Notes under the pieces: generated by a model
Databases searched by the model: none
The model's input: only the letters and a program-made list of their open reading frames with translations
Told to the model about the DNA's origin: nothing
Position numbers and translations under genes: made by a program
DNA from: Agrocybe praecox
Lineage: Eukaryota > Basidiomycota > Agaricomycetes > Agaricales > Agrocybaceae
NCBI GenBank assembly: GCA_964017145.1
Contig: OZ024847.1
Span: 2,666,001-2,730,000, forward strand
Reading direction: 5' to 3'
Length of the DNA: 64,000 nucleotides
Shown: positions 49,059 to 60,571 of the stretch, in pieces
Layout of the letters: the number at the start of each line of letters is the position of its first letter
Position numbering within the stretch: position 1 is the stretch's first letter

Positions 49059-49081
49059 ACTCCTTCACCACGAAGTCCCGG

Positions 49082-49104
49082 TCGTTGTTGTTGTTGTTGT
49101 TGCG
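49082..49104. repeat. GTT microsatellite
   Basis: About seven GTT units just after the F-box gene end; probably 3' UTR. Confidence 0.6.
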
Positions 49105-51907
49105 AATGATCTGCACTGCATCGTGATGCGCGGGCATACACAATCACAGTCCCGGTGAACCTTACCTAGAACGTTAAACGCCGAGTTGATCCTACCCTTC
49201 CTGTCTATCCTGTCTGTCTGTCGCCCTGCGCTATTACCTCTACAGCTACCACCGTCACAGCATCAACTCCGACTCCAATGACAACTCCGGCGACAACGAC
49301 TCACAACTCCGACAACAACCTCAACACCTCACTTCCCTTCCCTCTGTCGATGTATATCCATATCGTTATTTCGCGCAAACCGTTCTGCTTACTTCTGCTC
49401 CTGCTTTCCATCAATCGTCGTCGCGCTTTCCTAAACCCTATTCCTATTCTCGTTGCGATATTTTTTATCTGTCCATTCTATTCTTTGTTGGACTCCGTAC
49501 TTCTTTTTCTTTCTTATCTGTGTATATGTATGTATATTTACTTCCTACACGCTTCGCCTTAATTCCATCCTTGCCGGACACTTGGCTTCCTCTTCTTCAT
49601 ATCCTCTTCCTCTTCTCCCTTGCCGTTAATGATATATTCATGACTTTTTATGATATACGCACATATACAAATTGTCTATACCCCTTGTTTGTTAGTTTGT
49701 TTTCGTGGACTCCTTTATTATTCTGTCTCTCTGTCTGCCTGTTTGTTTCTCATAGTCTCGCCATCTTACTCTCTTGGGCATGTTGTTGTTGTTGAAAAGA
49801 AAGTAATGTATACGAGTTTGTTAAATAATTGTCTTGATAATGCATCTACCCGCGTGGTTAATCATTTTTGTTGTCATTCTAGAGTGTATGTATTGTATGA
49901 TGGGTATGCTTATATATACTTATGTCGAGGACCTTTGCCTGGGTCCATGCCGACATATGTTTTCGGTGTCAACTTCATGAGTATAGATATTTCTTTCTCG
50001 GTGATCCAAACATAGATATGACTGCGGTTATGGTTATGATTCGTGCGGCATTGTCAAGGACGTCGTCGATATTTTGTAACGTTTACGGATTACCCGAGGG
50101 AGGCGGAGATGGAGATGGAGCCGACAGCGAGCTTCAAGTTTCTTTGACATCTGGCAAAGCCGTCTCTCACAGCCGGTGCACCCACCGCCCACCTTTCGTC
50201 AGCTAGAATCTCCCGGGGCCTCATCTCAACACTCGAGTCTGAACTCGTTTTAGAACTGTCGAACATGACCATGGCGTTAAGTTCCCGAAGATTTTAAGCC
50301 TGGTGGGATCTTCAACGCCGTCACACCGTGCTATGACGACGTTTTGCTCGAATTGGAATTTGGGGCTGGTTCCAAGGGAGGACGAGAGGGAAATGATAAT
50401 ATTATGGACGATAATTTGGGTCTTTATGAAGATAACTCTCTCTGTCGGTCTTTGCTTATTATAGTATGCCTGTTACACTTTTGTAGAAGGTCTTATATAT
50501 CTAACCAATACAATCTCGCAGGGCTTCGATACCATAGTAGGTTATGTATCACTTTGGTATCACTAATACGCTATCCCTCGCGGCCTACTAAATCTAGTCA
50601 TGTACGGATGATAGGGTACTAGCGCACGCATGAGGCAACAAGATACTACCGAAGTCACTAAGTTAGATACTTCCGATGTTTTGACTGGAATCTACATATT
50701 CACATTTATCAAAAGGTATTTATCTTATCGCTACAAGTTCGCACCCTATTTGCTAACATATATCTCCGTTACACGCCGAATCATGAGACTACGTAACCAA
50801 GGCTTTTTGATCTCTTGTTATTTTTATACATGCATGCTCTGAAGTTGAAGTTGAAAAACTCCAACGCGCCCAGTTACCTGGTATCATCGTGTCACATGCC
50901 TTGGAAATTGGGACGCGACGCGTTCTTATATCACGTGGACAGTTACTACATATAACACTTGCAGAATCAGTGTCGGGCTGTTCGGGGAAGGACTAACAGG
51001 GCCCTCATATCCCCATGAACTTTGCCGAAAAAAGCTAGTAAACTCTGTGTTGTTTGCTCTTGAGATACGTCAATGCGTGCAGTATATGAGTGGAGGACTG
51101 AAGGATATATACTTATATTGTCTACATACTATGTAGATGTATGCTTTTGCTCTTCTGGAAAAAAGAAAAAAGAAGGAAGTACCGTAAGGCAAATATAATT
51201 GCCAGTACAAAACTCCTACCTAATGGAGCTTATCGGGGAAGTGTATGTGTTTTGACCTGACTGGTGAGTGAACAAGTCGTTGATCGTCTTTCTGTACCGT
51301 GACGATGGTCTGCAAATACATAACGAATACAAGCGGCAATCAGGAGACTTTTCAGGGTCATCATCATTATTATATTCATGAGGTTTGTCCATAACTATGG
51401 CCCCATACCTTGGGAGTCTTGTATATCGGTGCATTTACTAGTAAATAAAACGTGTTTCTGCGTCGCTGAAAACTATCAGGTATTTTATACTTTTCTTGTT
51501 TTTGAAAAACTTGCATTCATTTCCCAGGCTAGAGCAGCGGAAGTGCTAGCAATCTAGCGAGCTGTACATCGCACCTCTCAAGTGAATGTGCTGCGCTCGT
51601 TTCGTCATAAATAAATAATTGGCATATGTGCTGACACGAAAAATTCTATTCAGATTCAAGAGAATTAAGATTTCCCAGATGTTTCCACAAAAATCACAGG
51701 GACTCCCGTGTTTGAGATTCTCGTTGCCAGGGATGTCGATCTGCGCTTATGTCCCTGAGGATGCGCCAGTATATAACGAGGGAGGAAACATTGTCGTTCT
51801 TCATCTGGAATCACCCCACTTATACATACACACTAAAGTCGTTGATCGACTCAAATCCCTTGCTGCGCAAGAACCGCACGTACCGGCTCTTCTTCACACT
51901 ATCAAAC
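49105..51907. other. Intergenic, 2.8 kb
   Basis: The first 700 bp are T/C-rich, and its hydrophobic frames follow from that. At 50911-50945 GGACGCGACGCGTTC followed by CACGTGGAC recalls the ACGCGACGCGT blocks of the decayed repeats near the TPR gene. A TATATAA at 51771 may serve the small secreted protein gene. No gene is supported. Confidence 0.4.
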
Positions 51908-52306
51908 ATGCAAATCGTTCACCTGTTCACCATCACCTCCATCCTCATCACCGGATTTGTTGCTGCTGTGCCCGGGGCATTATCCATGCGCGAGCCCGAA
52001 GCAGATCTGGAAGAGCTTTTCGGCAGAGGGACAAATCACTGCGCGAATATCGCCAAGGTCAAGCGCCCGGCTCGTTACGCTGCTGAAGGGTATGTACTGT
52101 CGCTAAAAGCTTCATTTCCATTCGCTTATATCGTACTATTATTTAGATGCACTCCCGAGCGCTCGAGGGGATGGGCCAGCTCACATAACTGCGCCAACGA
52201 TGGAGGGAAAGCATATCTATGCGTCCAAAACGGGAAATCGTTCTGTGTTACGTCGAAGTCTGACATGAAGAAGAAGAAATACGAGAACGGAGAATGTTTT
52301 ATCTAA
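51908..52306 (+). CDS. Small secreted cysteine-rich protein
   Basis: Two exons (51908-52089, 52147-52306), 113 codons. A signal peptide (MQIVHLFTITSILITGFVAA) is followed by an acidic pro-like segment ending near ELFGRG, then a short mature domain with six cysteines (in NHCAN, GCTPE, HNCAN, YLCVQ, SFCVT and GECFI), which suggests three disulphides. The intron is standard and in phase. Size and cysteine count fit effector-like or antimicrobial-type secreted proteins of basidiomycetes. I recognise no specific family, and activity cannot be inferred. It stands alone, with the 3' end of the SKG6-like gene 430 bp downstream. Confidence 0.75.
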   Translation: MQIVHLFTITSILITGFVAAVPGALSMREPEADLEELFGRGTNHCANIAKVKRPARYAAEGYVLSLKASFPFAYIVLLFRCTPERSRGWASSHNCANDGGKAYLCVQNGKSFCVTSKSDMKKKKYENGECFI

Positions 52307-52736
52307 GTAGATCTTAGTATATTATAGAAGTGGAAATATATGCCATAGGCTAAAATATAGACAATTCTGGGTTATAAGTTCAAACGTTCACGATTGCGGG
52401 TCCGGGACGCGTCTGGTTTGAGGTCATGTGAAGTACGAGATGGCTTGGACCAGATTCCAAGAAGTTACAAACGGGCACATAAGTTGCACAGCTGTAAAGG
52501 CAAAGGGACTTCTAATTATATCGTATCAGTACCATTTGACAACGTTGGCGCCTAATAGTTTTATTATAGGACAGTGTATTTATACATATAAAATGGTAAA
52601 GATAGTGTGTGTGTGCTTCAATGGGCATAGAACTGAGAACGTGAGATAAGAATAGATTAAGGAGCGAAAATACTTGAAATTTAGGTAACTGTCTTCAAAG
52701 AAAGGATGCCTCGGAGGATGTCTTGCTTGAAGCACT
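52307..52736. other. Convergent 3' flanks
   Basis: Spacer between the stop of the small secreted protein and the stop of the SKG6-like gene. AT-rich with TATATA pieces; nothing else seen. Confidence 0.5.
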
Positions 52737-54159
52737 TCATCTGCCGCTGTTGTGTTCGCTAAAGGCCACATCGGCGCTATATGCTGGAGGTGGTGCTTCC
52801 TGGCCAATGGCTCCTACGCTCCTTGGATCCTGGTGTGTAAAGAATTCGGCATGCTTCGAAGTCACGAGTGGGCCGTGCGAGGCACTCCCTTCGCCGCGCC
52901 ATGCTCCTAGATTGTAATGTTCCAATTGGGACATCTCGTCATAGGCGCTTGTGGATCCAGGAGAGGATAAGGTCTCAGTTGCGTACATGGAGATCATGTT
53001 CGTAGACGGAGAGAAAGACGCGGAATGAGAATGGGAAGGGGAGACAATGGTTCTTGAAGTTTTGCCCCCGGTGGTACCTATTCTTGAAGTGAGCTCCGTA
53101 GAGGCTCTATCTAGGCTGAATGGCGTGGGCGCTATGCTGGGTACAGCTTCTGTTCAAGATTGGCTCGTTGAGCGCTGTACAAAGAAGGCAGACCAATTAC
53201 ATACCGGGTCCATCGATATTGCCCAAATATAGCGCGCGCCTCTTCTTGCGCCTTAGAAGCCACATAGTCAGTAAAAGTAGGAAGATGACTACTACGCCGC
53301 CTATAGCCCCTCCAACAATTCCCCCTGGACTTTTAGGTTTCGTTGAAGTAACCTCAGCTGTTCCATTCGACGCACTGGTGTCTGCATCAGATTTTTGCGT
53401 TGCAGCCGGCGAACCGTTTATCGTTGTAGCGGCGTACACGGTCTGAATTGAAACTGATACAGCCGGCGAACTCGCGCTTGAACCTGAAGAACCGGATTGT
53501 GAGCTGTGAGCCGAGTCCGAGACTGTGAGCGGGTTCTTGGTGTTAGAACTTTGATTATTCTCTGTCGTAAGAGTCGGAGGCTTGTTAGTAGTTACTGTAC
53601 TAAAATGATTGAATTAGAAAGAAGACGTGATGCGATTTACGAGGTTTAAGCCTACGGTAATATTATAAGGGTGCTTGAACTTGAACTGATTTGGGGAGCA
53701 TTCGAGTCTGTTGGGTCATAATCGATATGGTCCAATCTGAAATATGCCTGATTCCCAGTGTTCGTAATGACAAGAAGATGTGACGCGAGAGGTAACGGCC
53801 CAGAGTCCCAGAATACGGTCTGCCATTGAACAGGCGGTGTTGTCTTGTGAGCCATATTAACAGCAGGGGCGTTGTCCAAGCTGAACGACGCCTGGCTCAG
53901 CTGCCCGTCGCCTGTAGGAATTGTGCAGACGACAGCAACGCGAGAACCTTAAAAGTTAGTTCATTGGATCAGCCCCAGTGTGCAGACGTAAGGAGGGGCG
54001 CTCATACGCACCTGTAAACCGTACTCTTGCGGATGAGCCAATGTCTGATGTCGAGTGCATTGTGCCCGTCCAATCTCCGTCCTGCGTTACAGGGACCCAC
54101 CCACTCGAGTAAAGAACTTGAGGATCACTATCGTCGATGGAAGCCTCATAAACAGACAT
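52737..54159 (-). CDS. SKG6-like single-pass membrane protein
   Basis: Four exons (54012-54159, 53656-53947, 53205-53599, 52737-53149), 415 codons. The N-terminal half is an extracellular beta-type domain (IDDSDPQVLYSSGW, then VRFTGSRVAVVCTIP, FRLDHIDYD), a pattern common in Agaricomycetes. A Ser/Thr-rich stalk follows, then one membrane helix (GGIVGGAIGGVVVIFLLLLT) and a basic stop-transfer RRKKRR, the SKG6/AXL2-like arrangement. The cytoplasmic tail is Ser/Pro-rich and ends with a PPAY motif (PPxY), which binds WW domains such as those of Rsp5/NEDD4 ligases. No cleavable signal peptide is seen, so the N-terminus may be moved out by the membrane helix itself. Role unknown; a wall or surface sensor is an inference. 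Confidence 0.8.
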
Positions 54160-54660
54160 GTCGGAGCTCAAGGCCCAAAAAAGTTGAAAGAAGAAAGTTG
54201 AAGGCACTTGAAAGACGAACGTCTGTACCAAGCCTGATTCGCAAATAACCCATTGCCGGTTCTATGCGCATTGTAGAGGCTAGCCAGGGCCAACAAATTA
54301 TTACACGTTTATGGAAATAGTGCCAAACTGTTGATGTCGCTTAGATCAAGTTTACATTTGGCGCGTCACCACCGTGAGGGATTGATCGAGGGGATTATTG
54401 TTGGGTCTCCACTTTACAGAAGCTCCCAAAAGCTCTCATCTCAAAGTCTGTAAGATGAAAGAAGTGGACTATATACCTATACATAGATCAGACTTCTCAG
54501 CACGGTGGGCGCTTAATATTATCATCGTGAATGCACTATTTATGTCCAATCCTTTCACGTGCCAGTGATTGACACGGAACCGTGCAAGAACCGTCGCATT
54601 CCGGCCCGCAGCTTCAAATAGCACCTTCTCCTCAACTCTCAACCTGGCAGGGTGGAAACG
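54160..54660. other. Divergent promoter region
   Basis: 500 bp between the SKG6-like gene and the first PLC-like gene, transcribed away from each other. TATATACCTATA at 54470-54481 is TATA-like. The frame upstream of the PLC start is closed and I found no exon carrying a signal peptide. Confidence 0.45.
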
Positions 54661-56301
54661 ATGGATTCGGAACTCCAGTCACTGCAACAATCTGCTCTTG
54701 AGGAACTTTTGAAACGAGGGTCCCCAATTTCAGGTGAGGAGTTTCTGCTCGGACACCATTTAAATGCCAAACGGTTGTAACAGTGTCAACGTCGTTCATA
54801 TCACTGACTATGATATCCTCAATGTTGTAGGAAGCGTGGAGGATTACAATGAATGCGGAACATACAGTAATTGGATGAATAAATATCCAGATAACACCGA
54901 GCTAGTCCATATGAACCTTCCAGGGACCCACGACACATGCACTTGTCAGTATGTTTCCACCATCGCACAGGTTATCTGTCTTCGCTCATAAACAACATTC
55001 ATACTTCTGCGATCATAGGGAATTATACTCCAGAGGTTCAGGAATCTCTTGAACGCTACACGGGACCGTCAGTGCGCTAACTACCACACGTGGATGAAAA
55101 CAACATCAAACCTTTTCTGTAGCATCCCGGATTCACGAATCTATCGGTGTCAACGGCGCTCCATCTTCTCAATGCTGAATTCAGGAATTCGTGTATTCGA
55201 CCTTCGGTATGCCTGGAATCCCGACTTGGAGACAATTGGATTTTACCATTGTACTTTACTGTCTGTTTCTGTAACCACCTTCGCAGACCATGCTAATAAC
55301 GTAATGTGTTTACTCCAGCGAAAGCCATGCTAAGTCCCACGACCAGAATGGAAGATGTTTTCTTTGGACTATATCGCTGGCTTGACGAGCATTCCTCCGA
55401 AACAATATTGGTTTCGTTAAACTACGAGCCTGGAACCGGTACTTCGGACGATGCAAGACTCCAGGAGAAATTGTACCATATCTTGACCGACAAGCTGGCC
55501 AAAAGGTATTGGTTACAGACAAGAGGAAAGGCATGGACTCCCTTTGACAGTAGAGAAACATTAACCTCAAAATGACACGCATAAATGCGATTAACAGCTC
55601 GGAACACTAGGCGAAGCTCGTCGAAAACTAATTCTGCTGCAAAGATTTGATTTCAACTTACTTCCTGCCCACCTAACAGAACGCATCGGGATACACCTTG
55701 ATCCTGGTCACTGGACGGTGAATTCAAAAGCAACAGAGCTGGCATACAATGCCCCAGAGGGACAGTTCGCCTATATTCAGGTAAGTTGGATCCCATCCCA
55801 TTTGACGATCATGAACAAGCTTCAATTCGCTGCAGGATTACTATCCCGTTGACCCCTCCACCGATTCCAACCCAGCAGACTGTGTACAAGACAAACTTCG
55901 AGTGATCAAGGCACATCTTGAGCGCGCGATGGACCCAACGTTCCGTCCTGACCAACTTTTTATCAGTTTTACGAGCGCATCGTTCCGTATTGAAGAGCTT
56001 GACTTGACACCGGAGGTAAGTAAAATTATTCTCTTTATTCTCATGGCGAAAACTGGCATCTCGCAGACGTATGCGGTCGGGAATGACGAGGGTCTGGAAC
56101 GCATTAACAGTCAACTTCTTTCATGGTTGCAATGCCACAGACCGGGTAAAAGACTTGGGATTATCTGTAAGAATTTTAAATTGACTTTCACTTCAACACC
56201 CTAATGATCGTTTAAAATTGGTAGTATTTGATTTCTATGATGCGGTTCCCGGATTAGTAGAGGTCATCATAGATCAGGAAATGACTTTTTCCAAGTACTA
56301 G
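54661..56301 (+). CDS. PI-PLC X-domain-like phosphodiesterase, copy 1
   Basis: Nine exons (54661-54733, 54831-54944, 55019-55067, 55123-55250, 55319-55530, 55598-55780, 55836-56015, 56067-56166, 56225-56301), 371 codons. The X-domain core is present: LPGTHDT with His58, RVFDLRYAW, then GFYH with His121; the two histidines are the acid/base pair of bacterial-type PI-PLC. The intron after 55530 begins GC instead of GT. The family cleaves phosphatidylinositol or GPI-like lipids without needing calcium. Unlike its neighbour copy 2 it has no signal peptide at the first ATG, so either an upstream exon is missed or it stays inside the cell. The stop is 20 bp from the stop of copy 2. Confidence 0.85.
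55531..55597 (+). other. GC-AG intron in PLC-like copy 1
   Basis: The exon ends GGAAAG and the intron starts GCATGG and ends TTAACAG. The matching site in copy 2 is GGAACA followed by GTGAGT, so the exon ends align exactly and only the donor has changed from GT to GC. Confidence 0.65.
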
Positions 56302-56321
56302 TTAACCACATATACCCCAAT

Positions 56322-57889
56322 CTACAGGCCAATAGCCGCTTCGATGAGTCCCGGGGTAGCATCATAAAAGTCAAACACTGCAGATCACATCAATATCTGT
56401 GGTACCGCACAAGACAATTGACCTACTGATAATGCCGAATCGTTTCCCTTTCCTGGCTTGCAACCAAGGGAGCAACCGGGTGTTTACCCCCTGGAGATCT
56501 GTACCATTACCGAGCGCGAATACCTGCAACACGATCAGCTTTATAATAATGGACGATATCACACTCTCTAACCTTCGGTGTCACTGGTGGTGTATCATCG
56601 ATGAATGCTGTACTCGCAAAGCTGATATACAGCTGGTCTGGATGCAGGTCGGTGCGTGTAGCATTATCGAGATGTGCAACTATTGCATCAAGTTTAGCAT
56701 CGATATAGACGGGTGCGCCTGACCCTAGAGGAAGAACACTAATGTCGTAGAAATCCTGCAGTGCTGTTAGATAAACTTATAACTCAATGAACAGACTGAC
56801 CTCGATATAGGCGATCTGTGACTGTGCAACGTTGTACACCAGCTCGATAATCTTCCCATTGTCCGTCCAGTGACCTGGGTCCAAAGGAATACCAATTCGT
56901 TTCGTCAAATTTGCCGGGAGTAAGTCGTAACTCCAACGTTGCAGCAAGGTGAGCTTTCCTCTAGCTTGACCCAATGTCCCAAGCTAATATATCTGTTAGC
57001 TCAATAAGGTGGGTCGATGTACGTCACTCACTGTTCCGTTCGTCTGAACCCAATATTTCTGAGCGAGAGGAGTGTTGAGGATGTTGTAGAGCTTAATGTA
57101 AAACGCGCTATCGTCAGGCGTCCCTGTTCCTCCTTCGTGATTTATAGAAACCAAAACAGCTTCAGTGCTGTGATTGTCAAGCCAGTTGTACAGAGCAAAG
57201 AAAACGTCTTCCACTCGCGTGGTTGGACTGAGCAATGCAACGGCTTGAAGGTCCCCATTAACCGACCGCGGGCGCAAAAGCTTGAGAGAACTTACAATGG
57301 TGGAATCCCAACGTGTCATTTCCTGGATTGTAGGCGATGCGGAGGTCGAAGACGCGAATTCCTTCATTTAAAGATTGCAAAATCGAATGTTCCTGGCATC
57401 TATATACGCTCGCATCCGGTATCCTATATGTATATGCGTCGTCAACATCCTAAAAGACTCATTCATGGTGTATCCACTTACGGCCCAGTATAACGTATCA
57501 AGGAGGCTTGAGTAGTATCAGAATAGTTCCCTACAAATGCCTGTGAGTTCGACCTGAATACTTCGTAAAATGGCTACTCACAGGTAGATGTATCATGGGT
57601 TCCAGGTAAATTCATGTGCACTAGCTTGGTGTTATCAGGAAACCGAGCCATCCAGTCGCATGTCTTTGACGTTTTCAAGCATCCTGTATCGATGCCTGCA
57701 CATATAAGTATTCCAGCACTCTGCAGGGCCTTTCGAATGAATCTTCGTACCTGCTATAGGAGCTGCGCGATCCAAAATCTCCGATAATGCTTGCTGTGCC
57801 AAAAACTGCTGAGTTGCCCCTCCATTTGGCGCTCCCAGAGACACGGTCAAGAGCCATGTAAAAACGACGAATAATATGCGTCGAAACAT
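56322..57889 (-). CDS. PI-PLC X-domain-like phosphodiesterase, secreted, copy 2
   Basis: Inverted paralogue of 54661-56301 with matching exon order. It starts with a signal peptide (MFRRILFVVFTWLLTVSLGA), so the product is probably secreted. Core motifs: LPGTHDT (first catalytic His), RVFDLRIAYNPG, GFHH (second His), TRVEDVFFALYNWLD, LDPGHWTDNG. The last exon encodes FDFYDATPGLIE, as in copy 1 (FDFYDAVPGLVE). The intron after the exon ending NGT has a normal GTGAGT donor. Expected activity: hydrolysis of phosphatidylinositol-type lipids outside the cell. No broken frame in the parts read. Confidence 0.85.
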
Positions 57890-58401
57890 GAGAAAAAAAG
57901 GGGGAATCCTGAACTCGCTGCTGACTGTATCTGTAATTTAAGCCTTTTCGGCCATTAGTATATTTCCCTCTTCTCTGCCGCTCACGCGCTCACGGGTGAC
58001 TGGACCTTTTGGCGCGCCATGTGTGCTCCTTTGCGGTCGGAATCGAACGTTGGTGAGCTGCTCTGTCGTGGCAGCTGACAAGGTAGTATGAGACTGCCGG
58101 TATCCGCCTGCCGCCCGTTGTTGCCGACGACGAGCTGACTCTTCGATCTTTCCTCCACGGAGTCAACTTGTGAATGCATGGAACCGACACTAGCTTCTTG
58201 CAGCAGTCGGAAATATTTTAAGATCGACGCTTATAACACGGCCATATGACAGTCATAAACTCATAGCCGAACGACAGGGATGGTGTTTCCATAAGGTTCG
58301 AGGCACGTTCGTATCCAACCTTCGTTGAAGATACTCATGACCCTATTACTATAAATGCATCAACTCTTGGTTAGAAGAGAAATGCGTACGTCGACACAGT
58401 C
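57890..58401. other. Divergent promoter region, PLC copy 2 and phosphatase 1
   Basis: 512 bp between two secreted-enzyme genes. From about 58285 to the ATG the sequence is repeated before the second phosphatase gene (62485-62586), including TTTCCATAAGGTTC and AGAAGAGAAAT. TACTATAAAT at 58347-58356 is a likely TATA element for phosphatase 1. Confidence 0.5.
58347..58356 (+). promoter_or_regulatory. TATA-like box of histidine phosphatase 1
   Basis: TACTATAAAT, 46 bp before the ATG. The duplicated promoter of copy 2 has a changed sequence here (AAATTAAAAAT), so the element is weaker in copy 2. Confidence 0.4.
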
Positions 58402-60571
58402 ATGGTGCTCATAACTTTTGCAGTCGTCTTTGCTGGAGCACTAGTCGTTGTTGGTGAACCTACACATTACCCTCCTTTGGCTTCGAACATCAACAATCTC
58501 ACCTTCGTTCTCAATGGATCGGGTGCGCCAGGAATATTCAATAGCTCAAGCACCCCCAAGTCAGAATATGGGATATACAATTGGTGTAATATGCCACATG
58601 TGAGGGAGCAAGAATATGTGTAAGTCGACAAGGCGAATATCTGGATTATTCAATCGCGGGGTCTTATTCAATTTTCTTTTCAAACAGACAACCGAAAAAT
58701 ACCTTCAACTTGGAATATGTGGAAGTGATTCAGCGTCATCACAAGCGCACTCCGTACGCGTCAAATACTTTTTTCAAAGAAGATGTCCCATGGTCCTGCA
58801 ACGGGGCCGGCGCGACATTTGGATCTACAAGGTTGGTTTGGGCTTAATAAAGGCTGTGGGAGATACGTCTGACATTTTGATCTTTCAGTCCTAGCGAGCC
58901 AGGTTCAGAGGTTTCTCCAGTGCAGGTCAGTAGGATGTGTATATATACGGTCTGGCGTGTCCGGAATCATAGAGGATCTTTCAGTGGCAAACCTATACCG
59001 ATGCACAAAATCCATGGACCAGTACCGTAGGACCAGGTTTTGTCGGCAGCTCGTACGTTATTCCATTGTATTTCCTTCCCACCAATTTGACGCCCGTATA
59101 GTTGCCAATTTCCCCAAATTACAAGTGAAGGCCTTGAAGATAGCATCACTCATGGATCTGTGAGAGTCTCTCTAACTGGGACGAAATTTACGGAAATCGA
59201 ACCCCTTACTAGGACCTTCGATCTGTTTATGCGTTGCGACTTGGTCTTAGACCAAAATTCGATGAAACGGTTTCTAGGATTCGTTAGTATTTCCCTCGTC
59301 AAACTCTCTGTTTTTTTGCTAATGAAAATGGCAGGAGTTACGAACAATGTTATTACATCTCAAGTGGCATCTGGGCTTCTTGCAAGTCTCTTTCCGCTAT
59401 CAAAATCGGAAGAAATTCCGGTTCTGGTACAATCTTCGACTTTCGATTCGTTAGAGCCCACTTATTCCTGTAATACTGCTTCAAATTTACGTTCAGACTA
59501 TACAACAGGAGGTTCTGGGGCCACGTGGCTGGCACATCTATCTCAAGCGGCACCAATTTATGCGCAGCTTGATGGCGTGTCTGGAATAGCATCGCAAGAC
59601 TCGGCGGGCTGGCACTCCAGCTTTGATCAGTATGTCACCAAAGGTTCTCTAAGGTTTAACTATTCTCATGACTCCATATGTTTTAAAATGATAATAATAG
59701 CTATTACGACAACCTTAGTGCAAAGCAGTGCCATGGTAAGGCACTTCCTTGCAACTTGAACGATACTTCAGTTTGCGTTTCTCAAGAACTTGTTAGTGCT
59801 GTTAATATCAACTATAAGCATTTTATACCTGACGTCCTCGAACAGGCCAACACAGTATATCGTCTGGGTAACTGGGAATATTCATATATATTTCGTGATG
59901 CACCAGGTTCTGCACAATACTCCGCACTTCGATATGGTGCTTGGGTACTGGAACTCAAAGCGCGTTTGCAGGATAAAGTTGACAACAAAACAAAGGTAAT
60001 TGGCACAGTTAATGCTTTCAATAAATGATTATAATTTGCGTGTCTTACAGTTGAAATATGCACATAATGTGCGTCCATTCTAACCAGTTGGCATTACAAC
60101 TTCTATAACTCAATTCTACCCCAGATTGCTCACGATGGATCAATGTCTCCTCTTCTCGGATTTTTACAAGTCGACAAGATGGTATGGCCTGGAATGTGAG
60201 AATTGGCTTTGCTCTGCCCTGTTTCGACGATTTATATAATTATCTTTGATGACTTTAGGGGTTCAGAGGTACACTTACGCTTCCATGTCAAGCTAAATCA
60301 TTTCTGACCACTTTCCCGAAGATCGTGTTCGAACTTTACAGCACAGGGAATAAATCTAGAAGCTATTTCATCCGAGTTCTATGGGGCGGTCAGCCTATGA
60401 AGACCTCGACGCCTCTCGGGACTTTGGATCTGATTCCTCTTGCGGATTTCTTTTCTTGTTCGTCGCAGTTTATACGTGATAATTGGTTGATGCTGATTCC
60501 AGGATATTTTGTCAGATGTTGATTCAATGATTGGAAACGCGTCTTCTTTACTCCAAGGATGTAATCAATAA
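58402..60571 (+). CDS. Secreted histidine acid phosphatase (phytase-like), copy 1
   Basis: Thirteen exons (58402-58619, 58688-58831, 58889-58925, 58985-59052, 59102-59159, 59213-59282, 59335-59629, 59701-59995, 60051-60068, 60125-60195, 60259-60268, 60322-60457, 60516-60571), 491 codons; one exon is 10 nt and one 18 nt. A signal peptide precedes GEPTHYPP. The catalytic RHxxRTP is RHHKRTP (89-95, nucleophile His90) and the proton donor HD is AHDGS (His404-Asp405). RVTNNVITSQVA and the Cys-rich block around QCHGKALPCNLN are family blocks. The clade-2 histidine phosphatase fold hydrolyses phosphate monoesters at acid pH; basidiomycete members are often labelled phosphoglycerate-mutase-like. Outside the cell it would free phosphate. 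Phytase versus general phosphatase cannot be decided. Confidence 0.9.
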
